12,024 nucleotides of DNA from an uncultured Candidatus Melainabacteria bacterium (GTDB taxonomy: Bacteria; Cyanobacteriota; Vampirovibrionia; Gastranaerophilales; Gastranaerophilaceae). Position 1 is the stretch's first letter. Every line of letters starts with the position of its first letter. The notes under the pieces were generated by a model that had not been told where the DNA came from, did no database searches, and saw only the letters and a program-made list of their open reading frames with translations. The position numbers were made by a program, and so were the translations under genes. The stretch spans positions 1 to 12,024 of the forward strand of contig CAKVJE010000057.1 of the NCBI GenBank assembly GCA_934754735.1, in the 5' to 3' direction. This document shows, piece by piece, positions 1 through 5,325 of the stretch.

Positions 1-996
1 AAATTTGAAGGACAAGATAGACGTGAAGCTACTCTAGCTAAAGTTTTACCTGAATACGGTTTCAAATCTTTAGAAGATGCTCGCGAACTATGCTTATCAA
101 AAGGCATCGACGTAGATGCTATCGTTAAAGGTATTCAGCCTATCGCGTTTGATAACGCTTCTTGGGCTTATACTCTTGGTTGCGCTATTGCAATCAAAAA
201 AGGTATTACAAATGCTGCTGATGCTGCTGAAGCAATCGGCTTAGGTTTACAAGCATTTGCAGTTCCTGGTTCAGTTGGTGACAGAAGACAAGTTGGTATC
301 GGTCACGGTAACTTAGCAGCTATGTTACTTAGAGAAGAAACAAACTGTTTCTGTTTCTTAGCTGGTCACGAATCATTCGCTGCTGCTGAAGGTGCTATCG
401 GTATTGCAAGAAACGCTAACAAAGTTAGAAAAAATCCTTTAAGAGTTATCTTAAACGGTCTTGGTAAAGACGCTGCTCACATTATCGCTAGAATCAACGG
501 TTTTACATCAGTTGAAACTGAATACGATTACAAAACAGGCGAATTGAAAATCGTTAAAGAAACTCCATACTCAGAAGGTGAAAGAGCAAAAGTTAGATGC
601 TACGGTGCTGATGACGTTAACGAAGGCGTTGCTATCATGGTTAAAGAAGGTGTTGATGTTTCTATCACTGGTAACTCAACTAACCCAACAAGATTCCAAC
701 ACCCTGTAGCTGGTACTTACAAAAAATGGTGCTGGGAAAACGGTAGAAAATACTTCTCAGTAGCATCTGGTGGTGGTACTGGTAGAACTCTTCACCCAGA
801 TAACGTTGCTGCTGGTCCAGCTTCTTATGGTATGACAGATACTATGGGTAGAATGCACGGTGATGCTCAATTCGCTGGTTCATCTTCAGTTCCTGCTCAC
901 GTAGAAATGATGGGTGTAATCGGTATGGGTAACAACCCAATGGTAGGTGCTACTGTTGCTGTAGCAGTTGCTGTTGAAAACGCTATGAAAGCATAG
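1..996 (+). CDS. GGGtGRT-family protein, 5'-partial (a few residues missing)
   Basis: The frame is open from base 1 to the TAG at 994-996, giving 331 visible residues. The family is normally about 330 residues, so only a handful of N-terminal residues lie before the window. The family-naming motif GGGTGRT is at visible residues 257-263, followed by HPDN and AAGPASYGMTDTMGRMH. Other conserved blocks are QPIAFDNASWAYTLG, GHGNLAAMLLREET, GHESFAAAEGAIGIA and GNSTNPTRFQHPVAGTY. As far as I know the biochemical function of this Pfam family is unproven; I recall it near Fe-S cluster scaffold genes in Clostridia but no such neighbour is visible. There is no signal peptide or membrane segment in the visible part, so it is probably cytoplasmic. 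Codon use is strikingly biased (AAC, TAC, ATC, TTC, GGT, GCT), unlike all other genes here, which suggests very high expression. Confidence 0.93.
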   Translation, partial: KFEGQDRREATLAKVLPEYGFKSLEDARELCLSKGIDVDAIVKGIQPIAFDNASWAYTLGCAIAIKKGITNAADAAEAIGLGLQAFAVPGSVGDRRQVGIGHGNLAAMLLREETNCFCFLAGHESFAAAEGAIGIARNANKVRKNPLRVILNGLGKDAAHIIARINGFTSVETEYDYKTGELKIVKETPYSEGERAKVRCYGADDVNEGVAIMVKEGVDVSITGNSTNPTRFQHPVAGTYKKWCWENGRKYFSVASGGGTGRTLHPDNVAAGPASYGMTDTMGRMHGDAQFAGSSSVPAHVEMMGVIGMGNNPMVGATVAVAVAVENAMKA

Positions 997-1014
997 TTTT
1001 TATAACTTATAACC

Positions 1015-1052
1015 AAAAACGCGAATTTCCAATTGGAAATTCGCGTTTTTTA
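1015..1052. terminator. Bidirectional intrinsic terminator
   Basis: A perfect 16-bp inverted repeat (AAAAACGCGAATTTCC, AATT loop, then its complement) occupies 1015-1050. It has an A-run on the left and a T-run on the right, so it can stop transcription both from the GGGtGRT gene (plus) and from the small minus-strand gene at 1073-1273. The two genes converge on it. Confidence 0.93.
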
Positions 1053-1072
1053 TTAAACATTAAAAAATGTTA

Positions 1073-1273
1073 CTATTGCAACAGGTTTTCAATACTAGCG
1101 TTCATTTCAGCCGTATATTTTGCCATAGCTTCTGCTGAAATTTCTGCCGTATCTTGAATTAGTGAACCTGCAATTAAAGTTGTTTGTTGAGACATTTTCA
1201 TACATTTTGCGGCATACTGTGCTTGTACATCTGGAGTCAATGCACTTCCGTATCCTACTGAACTTACATCCAT
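1073..1273 (-). CDS. 66-residue small protein, YjfB-like (putative motility protein)
   Basis: A short gene with good expression signals: an AGAGGA ribosome-binding site before the ATG at 1271-1273 and a well-placed promoter upstream (1306-1334). The product starts MDVSSVGYGSALTPDV and has no signal peptide; it is mostly Ala/Met/Gln-rich and probably helical, with a block MSQQTTLIAGSLIQDTAEIS in the middle. The MD(I/V)SS start, the following Q/K/M-rich helix and the length recall the YjfB family, called putative motility proteins by homology only. This similarity is from memory and weak, so the function should be read as unknown. It is transcribed alone and ends at the two-way terminator shared with the GGGtGRT gene. 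Confidence 0.7.
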   Translation of the reverse strand: MDVSSVGYGSALTPDVQAQYAAKCMKMSQQTTLIAGSLIQDTAEISAEAMAKYTAEMNASIENLLQ

Positions 1274-1305
1274 TTTAATATCCTCTTATTGATTGTGACA
1301 TTTTT

Positions 1306-1334
1306 ATTATAACATTTTTTATATATGATTTCAA
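1306..1334 (-). promoter_or_regulatory. Sigma-70-type promoter for the 66-residue protein gene
   Basis: Read on the minus strand: -35 TTGAAA (1329-1334), a 17-nt spacer, then -10 TATAAT (1306-1311) preceded by TGT, an extended -10. It lies 33 nt upstream of the ATG at 1273. Confidence 0.75.
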
Positions 1335-1349
1335 TAATATTTTTATAAT

Positions 1350-1416
1350 AAATTCTATACTAAAACCTCCAAGATAACTAAGTCTTGGAGGCTAAAACTC
1401 TCAACTATCTTGATTC
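1350..1416 (-). repeat. Direct repeat copy 1 (55-bp identical core, 1357-1411)
   Basis: The 55 bases at 1357-1411 are identical to 3154-3208 in the same orientation. Similarity extends a little on both sides (AAATTC before with one base inserted; ATTC after with one substitution). This copy contains the TAG stop codon of the AAA+ ATPase gene, its immediate 3' UTR and a 9-bp hairpin. With copy 2 it brackets the ATPase and glycine-zipper genes. Confidence 0.95.
1361..1391 (-). terminator. Hairpin terminator of the AAA+ ATPase gene (within repeat copy 1)
   Basis: A 9-bp perfect stem CCTCCAAGA / TCTTGGAGG (1366-1374 with 1383-1391) with an 8-nt loop, followed on the minus strand by TTTTAG. It starts 14 nt past the ATPase stop codon. 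The T-run is short, so termination strength is uncertain. Confidence 0.65.
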
Positions 1417-2571
1417 TATAATTTCACCATCAGTTAACGTCTTCGTCTTCATTGCTTTTTTAAGGTATTCAATATCAAAATCTTTATTTTTGTCTTTTAA
1501 CAAGTCTTCCAAATAGTATTTCTTAGATGATGTAACTAAATTTTCTAAGTCTCTGAAAGAGAAGTGTCTATCTTCCATTTCTTTTGCAAATTCTGCGAGT
1601 TTTTTGTCGTTTGTTGAAGTAAAATTATCAAATCCTTTTACTGTTGATAAATTCCACTTCATAGCTTCTAAAAGACATTTTTTATCAGGCAAAGGAACTT
1701 CAATAATATTTTGGAAACGGCTCATTGCTGCACCATCTAAACCGTGTTTTTTAGGGGATAAATTTGAAGTTCCAATAATAATGACATTAGGATTTTTTGT
1801 ATTGATTTCATCAATGTAATTTAAAAATGTAGAACGATGTTCTAATTTTGTCATGAAATAACCACCACCAGCAGAACCTGTAATTTTTTCAACAGGTTGT
1901 ACTATTGTATCTATTTCGTTAAAAGCCACTACAAATTTTTTGTTAGGAGATTCACTTGCATCTTTGATTATTTTTTCAAATATATTCCTGAGATTCTGAG
2001 TTCCTTCTCCACCCCATTTAGAGTTAAAATCCGAATATTGAACTTCCATATATTTTGCATCCAAACTTTTTGCCATGATTTTTGCAAAAAAGGATTTACC
2101 ACTCCCTGGTGGACCAAATAAAATAAGGCGGTTGGTCATTTCTGGCATGCCTGCTGTTTGAGCAACATCCTGAGCTGCGCTCAATTGTATTATTTGTTGC
2201 TTTAAGACAGTTTTTAAATTATTATTAATACTTTTACAATTCTCTAAAGTTGGAACCTTCTTATCTGAGGCTAGTGAAAAAAATGATTTTAGAAATTCGG
2301 TATTCTGGAACTTTTTTTTAGATAACCCTTGAGACTTTGAAAGAAATGGTTTAAAAGCCAATGGTAATGCAATGGCAGTACCTAAACACCCAATTCCAAA
2401 AGCGAATTGTTTAAGCATTCTATTCTGTTCTTGTTTTTCTTTAACAAGAGTATCTAAGTGATTCTCCAAAATTGTCTGTCTTTGTGGAACAACACGCTCA
2501 CTAAAATCATTTTTAAATGATATCGATCTATTTTTTTGTATTGAAAAATTTTGTTTAATAGGTTGAAGCAT
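1405..2571 (-). CDS. Membrane-anchored AAA+ ATPase with altered Walker B
   Basis: A 388-residue protein with a single AAA+ module. Walker A is GPPGSGKS (153-160). The Walker B segment reads VVAFNEID (214-221), with Asn218 where most AAA+ proteins have Asp, but Glu219 kept. Sensor 1 is IIIGTSN (264-270), the arginine finger SRF is at 284-286, and FSFRDLENLV (337-346) resembles sensor 2. A pore-loop-like KWGGEG (185-190) fits a substrate-threading ATPase. Residues 55-76 form one hydrophobic segment, so it is probably tethered to the membrane. There is no protease domain, unlike FtsH. The N-terminus has an SISFKN motif (16-21) echoed by the neighbouring glycine-zipper protein. The start is supported by AAAGGA 7 nt before the ATG. 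Substrate and role are unknown. It lies 74 nt downstream of the glycine-zipper gene on the same strand, with a hairpin between them. Confidence 0.85.
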   Translation of the reverse strand: MLQPIKQNFSIQKNRSISFKNDFSERVVPQRQTILENHLDTLVKEKQEQNRMLKQFAFGIGCLGTAIALPLAFKPFLSKSQGLSKKKFQNTEFLKSFFSLASDKKVPTLENCKSINNNLKTVLKQQIIQLSAAQDVAQTAGMPEMTNRLILFGPPGSGKSFFAKIMAKSLDAKYMEVQYSDFNSKWGGEGTQNLRNIFEKIIKDASESPNKKFVVAFNEIDTIVQPVEKITGSAGGGYFMTKLEHRSTFLNYIDEINTKNPNVIIIGTSNLSPKKHGLDGAAMSRFQNIIEVPLPDKKCLLEAMKWNLSTVKGFDNFTSTNDKKLAEFAKEMEDRHFSFRDLENLVTSSKKYYLEDLLKDKNKDFDIEYLKKAMKTKTLTDGEIIESR

Positions 2572-2603
2572 TTTTTTCCTTTATAAATGATGTCATTCTT
2601 TAA

Positions 2604-2637
2604 TAAAAGAGATATACTATTTTAAAGTATATCTCTT
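2604..2637 (-). terminator. Intrinsic terminator of the glycine-zipper gene
   Basis: A perfect 12-bp stem (AAGAGATATACT, 2607-2618, pairing with 2626-2637) with a 7-nt loop. On the minus strand it is followed by TTATT, making a CTCTTTTATT tail. It begins 9 nt past the stop codon of the gene at 2646-3050. It probably reduces but may not abolish read-through into the ATPase gene, for which no clear separate promoter was seen. Confidence 0.8.
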
Positions 2638-2645
2638 CTAAAACC

Positions 2646-3050
2646 TTAAAAAGGGTAATTATTTCCTGATTCATAGTCACTATCATAATAATCATCGTCT
2701 TTTTTTGGACTATCGTCAAGTTTATCGCCAATTTCAGAACCACTGGCAGAACCGAGTGCACATCCAGCCATGCCAGCTATAAGAGGTGCTGCAAGCCCAC
2801 CGGTTCCTAATGTAATAAGAGCTCCAAGCCCTATACCAGCAAGCGTTCCTGTTGTTCCACCTAATAAACCACCGAGCATTCGACCTTTGCCTTTGAATGC
2901 AACTGATGATTCTTGCGAAACTGTTGTAGTTTTATCATCTGTTTTTGTAAATTCATCATTTGGAGTTGCAAAAACACTAATTTTTCTAAATTCCGCTGCT
3001 TTTCTATGAGCAGTTGAATAGTCAAACCTATTAACTCCATTTACTTTCAT
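2646..3050 (-). CDS. Glycine-zipper small protein with 'AFKG' motif
   Basis: 134 residues from the ATG at 3048-3050. This start is chosen over an ATG 7 codons upstream because AAAGGAGA (3055-3062) sits 5 nt before it; starting at the upstream codon would put the ribosome-binding site inside the coding sequence. The N-terminal third is polar (MKVNGVNRFDYS...) and contains VAFKGKG (50-56). Residues 59-104 are a Gly/Ala/Leu-rich stretch with GxxxG spacing, such as GGLLGG and GLGALITLGTGG, typical of glycine-zipper two-helix membrane segments. The tail is acidic and Tyr-rich (DDDYYDSDYES). No signal peptide is seen. A membrane-associated or pore-like role is inferred from the zipper only. A strong promoter lies upstream and a terminator downstream. 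It may work with the adjacent membrane-anchored ATPase, but that rests on position alone. Confidence 0.8.
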   Translation of the reverse strand: MKVNGVNRFDYSTAHRKAAEFRKISVFATPNDEFTKTDDKTTTVSQESSVAFKGKGRMLGGLLGGTTGTLAGIGLGALITLGTGGLAAPLIAGMAGCALGSASGSEIGDKLDDSPKKDDDYYDSDYESGNNYPF

Positions 3051-3096
3051 ATTGTCTCCTTTAATATACATTCACACTTACACTTTTACACGATAT

Positions 3097-3124
3097 ATTA
3101 TATGTATTTATAAAAAAATGTCAA
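3097..3124 (-). promoter_or_regulatory. Consensus sigma-70 promoter for the glycine-zipper gene
   Basis: Minus strand: -35 TTGACA (3119-3124), a 16-nt spacer, -10 TATAAT (3097-3102). Both hexamers are perfect consensus. It lies 46 nt upstream of the chosen ATG. Confidence 0.82.
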
Positions 3125-3147
3125 TACAAATCTCTTTTTGTTTTTTA

Positions 3148-3213
3148 AAATTCATACTAAAACCTCCAAGATAACTAAGTCTTGGAGGCTAAAACTCTCA
3201 ACTATCTTAATTC
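3148..3213 (-). repeat. Direct repeat copy 2 (55-bp identical core, 3154-3208)
   Basis: This is the second copy of the repeat at 1350-1416, in the same orientation and identical over 55 bp. It lies downstream of the 51-codon minus-strand ORF and upstream of the glycine-zipper promoter. The distance between the cores is 1797 bp from start to start. Confidence 0.95.
3157..3188 (-). terminator. Hairpin terminator within repeat copy 2
   Basis: The same CCTCCAAGA / TCTTGGAGG stem (3163-3171 with 3180-3188), followed on the minus strand by TTTTAG. It would end transcripts arriving from the small gene at 3272-3427. Confidence 0.6.
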
Positions 3214-3271
3214 AGACAGCCTTTTTCATTATTTTTGGAGCAGATTTTCTCTTGCTAAACTTACGCTCCGA

Positions 3272-3427
3272 TTACTTCACAGCTTGCAGTTTTGCTTGAA
3301 CTCCTGATTCAGCATTGATTGTAACTGCGTTTGAAATTGCCATTGTTCTTCGCTTTTTTGCACCCCTCAGAATGAACTCAACTCCGCTAAATGTGTTATT
3401 GCTAGGGGTAGTAATTTTCTTTAACAT
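3272..3427 (-). CDS. Predicted 51-residue small protein (unknown)
   Basis: A short reading frame from ATG (3425-3427) to TAA (3272-3274). The product begins MLKKITTPSNNTFSGVEF and ends NAESGVQAKLQAVK; it is basic (GAKKRR around residues 22-27) with no signal peptide. Support comes from an AGGA ribosome-binding site 11 to 4 nt upstream and a promoter-like TTTTCA-17 nt-TATAAT at 3472-3500. Reading through the TAA in the same frame gives another 19 Lys/Ser-rich codons before a TGA, so the gene may be a shortened form of a longer one. I do not recognise it. It is followed by repeat copy 2, whose hairpin would terminate it. The region could alternatively be a non-coding RNA. Confidence 0.5.
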   Translation of the reverse strand: MLKKITTPSNNTFSGVEFILRGAKKRRTMAISNAVTINAESGVQAKLQAVK

Positions 3428-3471
3428 ATCCTTGTAATCCTTTCCGATAAATGTATATTCTTGAATCTTGT

Positions 3472-3500
3472 ATTATATCTATCGGCATTTTTTTTGAAAA
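3472..3500 (-). promoter_or_regulatory. Putative promoter for the 51-residue small gene
   Basis: Minus strand: TTTTCA (3495-3500, four of six consensus bases), a 17-nt spacer and a perfect TATAAT (3472-3477), 44 nt upstream of the ATG at 3427. Confidence 0.5.
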
Positions 3501-3606
3501 CTTTAGGATTTTTGAAGAGATTGTTACAAATCGTTACATGAAACGCAATTTTTGAAAAAAATATTACTTTATATATGTAAGTGTAGTAAATAAAAGGTGT
3601 TTAATT

Positions 3607-3894
3607 ATGACAATTAATTATGGTGGCGGTTACCCAATGATGGGTGGCATGAATTCAATGATGAATGGAATGGGAATGAATATGGGGCTGAATACCGGCA
3701 TGAGTACAGGAAGCAACTATTCTATACCTATGATGGGAAGCGTTAATCAAGAATTTTTGATGAAATATGGCTGCGAAGATTGTTTCAGGAAAGAACCTTA
3801 TCCGTTTGAATATCCAAAACCTTATACACCGGCACCAAAAGACTCTGCAAATCCTAGTTTTTGGCAAAGACTTTGGAATAAGATTATGGGGTAA
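3607..3894 (+). CDS. Met/Gly/Asn-rich 95-residue small protein (unknown)
   Basis: AAAGG 9-10 nt before the ATG supports the start. The first ~50 residues are low complexity, made of Met, Gly and Asn (GGGYPMMGGMNSMMNG...), with 15 or more methionines. This is followed by a Cys pair in YGCEDCFRKEP (residues 54-64), a Pro/Tyr-rich linker (PYPFEYPKPYTPAP) and a short amphipathic C-terminus WQRLWNKIMG with two tryptophans. There is no signal peptide or membrane segment. I do not recognise a family. The composition resembles the low-complexity N-terminus of the transglycosylase at 5326-6303 (Phe/Asn/Gly-rich). No convincing promoter or terminator was identified. The ATG-rich stretch offers several internal starts, so the exact N-terminus carries some doubt. 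Confidence 0.65.
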   Translation: MTINYGGGYPMMGGMNSMMNGMGMNMGLNTGMSTGSNYSIPMMGSVNQEFLMKYGCEDCFRKEPYPFEYPKPYTPAPKDSANPSFWQRLWNKIMG

Positions 3895-3972
3895 TTGAAT
3901 AAATATTCACCTCACCTTAACCTTCTCCTACAAAGACATTACTGTCCGGTAAAAAGAGAGGATAACCAAGTC

Positions 3973-4001
3973 TTGTTAAACATTTTCAATTCATTTACAT
4001 T
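3973..4001 (+). promoter_or_regulatory. Weak candidate promoter for the ATPase-LolA pair
   Basis: TTGTTA (3973-3978), a 17-nt spacer and TACATT (3996-4001), each matching four of six consensus bases, 28 nt before the ATG at 4030. Such matches are common in AT-rich DNA. Confidence 0.3.
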
Positions 4002-4029
4002 TATTGTAAACTATTTATGAGGTACAAAA

Positions 4030-4704
4030 ATGACAGAGAGATTTGTAGAAGTATACGCAGGAGCTTATGCAAGCGGGAAATCGGAAACAGCTATAAATAG
4101 AGCGCGTCAATTTGCCGATGCCGGAGAAAAAATTACATTAGTTGATTTGGATTCGGTTGAACCGGCTTACACATTACGCCCAATCGCAAAAGAACTTGAA
4201 AATATGGGTATTCACACAATTACTCAGCCAGATAATTTTGGATTAGGCGAAGCTGCAAGTTATGTAACATCCGCGCAAATCAATTGCCTTACTAATAAAG
4301 GTAACATAATAATTGATGTAGGTTATGGTGCTGGCGGTTTAGATATTTTAGACATCATAAATAATGTTGGCGAAGAAAAAGACTTACGCATTTATCTTGT
4401 TGTAAACACTGCAAAATTCGAAACCTCAACGGTTGATAACATTATAGAATATGTAACTTTTTCAGAAGGATTAGAAAAACGCCCTTGGAAAAAGTTTACA
4501 GGTGTAATTTCAAATACGCATTTTGGGGATGAAACTACAAAAGAAGATGTAATTAATGGTTATAATAAATTAAAAAAAGCTTGTGAAATTATTCAACTTC
4601 CGATAATTGCAATAGGCGTTGATGAAAAACTTAATTTTGAAAGCAAATACGATAATGTCGATGTATGGACATATAAACGCATGATGCCAAGAGCTTTTTG
4701 GTAA
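4030..4704 (+). CDS. SIMIBI-type P-loop ATPase (MinD/CobQ-like fold), function unknown
   Basis: A 224-residue cytoplasmic protein. The P-loop GAYASGKS is at residues 11-18, followed by a helix (ETAINRARQFADAG). ITLVDLDSVEP (35-45) corresponds to the strand and metal-contacting Asp after the P-loop in MinD/ParA/CobQ-type NTPases. IIIDVGYGAGG (93-103) is the second acidic strand, comparable to the DxxGG of this class. The deviant-Walker signature lysine (KGGxGK) is absent, so it is not a typical ParA/MinD. It resembles a family of short uncharacterised ATP-binding proteins in Firmicutes with a 'VDLD.V.P' motif. GAGG ribosome-binding site 7 nt before the ATG. It is followed after only 10 nt by the LolA-like gene, so the two are probably co-transcribed, although their compartments differ. 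The role is not known. Confidence 0.78.
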   Translation: MTERFVEVYAGAYASGKSETAINRARQFADAGEKITLVDLDSVEPAYTLRPIAKELENMGIHTITQPDNFGLGEAASYVTSAQINCLTNKGNIIIDVGYGAGGLDILDIINNVGEEKDLRIYLVVNTAKFETSTVDNIIEYVTFSEGLEKRPWKKFTGVISNTHFGDETTKEDVINGYNKLKKACEIIQLPIIAIGVDEKLNFESKYDNVDVWTYKRMMPRAFW

Positions 4705-4714
4705 GAGGTTATTT

Positions 4715-5221
4715 ATGAAAAAAATAATACTTTTATTGTTTAGTTTTTGTATAATTTCATCAGCGCAAGCAAATGTTTTTGAGCACCCACAATCACTTAA
4801 AAATATCACAATACCTTCGCTAAATAATATTAATTGCAAATTTAGGCAAGAAAAAGTAATTAAATCGTCTAACCTGATTCTCAAATCTTCTGGCGATTTT
4901 AGTTTTGAGAAAGATAAAGGCGTTATTTTTTACACAACTTATCCGATAAAAAGCACAAGTTCTTATACTTCAAAAGAATACAAGCAAATAAACAGTATCA
5001 TTTCTGCAATTTCAAATAAGTCCTACTCAAGACTAGAAAGAGAATTTAAATTCTTTCATGAGAAAAATGATGCAAATTGGACGCTTGGACTTATCCCAAA
5101 AGAGAATACTCAAGTGTATAATTACTTAAAATCAATAGAAATTGTTGGTAATCAAAAAATGATTACAAAAATGATTATTTTGCCTGTTGATTTGAGCAAA
5201 ACAACTATTTGGTTTGAGTAG
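4715..5221 (+). CDS. LolA-like periplasmic lipoprotein carrier family protein
   Basis: 168 residues. A clear signal peptide covers residues 1-19 (MKKIILLLFSFCIISSAQA), with cleavage expected after AQA. The mature part has the hallmarks of the LolA-like fold: NINCKFRQEK (38-47; compare 'F.Q.K' in LolA), LKSSGDFSFEKDKGVIFYTTYP (56-77; compare 'SSG.F.F..P') and IWFE at the end in place of the family's final strand. LolA ferries lipoproteins across the periplasm to the outer membrane; related short proteins have undefined ligands. At 168 residues it is shorter than E. coli LolA (about 200 including signal). AGAGG sits 7 nt upstream. It is probably the second gene of an operon with the P-loop ATPase. 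No clear terminator follows. Confidence 0.75.
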   Translation: MKKIILLLFSFCIISSAQANVFEHPQSLKNITIPSLNNINCKFRQEKVIKSSNLILKSSGDFSFEKDKGVIFYTTYPIKSTSSYTSKEYKQINSIISAISNKSYSRLEREFKFFHEKNDANWTLGLIPKENTQVYNYLKSIEIVGNQKMITKMIILPVDLSKTTIWFE

Positions 5222-5325
5222 TATTGTTTATAATTTGCGGTTATATAATGTTAAGTTATGTGAAGGAAAAGGGCAATTTATCTTCAATGATTTACTTTAT
5301 ATAAATAAGGAACCTAGGGATATTT

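Noticed and set aside
2770..3009. Plus-strand ORF opposite the glycine-zipper gene
   Set aside because: Its Pro/Val/Ser composition is the antisense shadow of a Gly/Ala-rich gene that has its own promoter and ribosome-binding site on the other strand.
3051..3071. Starting the glycine-zipper protein at the ATG at 3071
   Set aside because: The AAAGGAG ribosome-binding site lies between this ATG and the next, so initiation is better placed at 3050.
1357..3208. The 55-bp repeats as ends of an insertion sequence
   Set aside because: No transposase is present between them, they are direct rather than inverted, and each carries a terminator-like hairpin positioned at a gene end.
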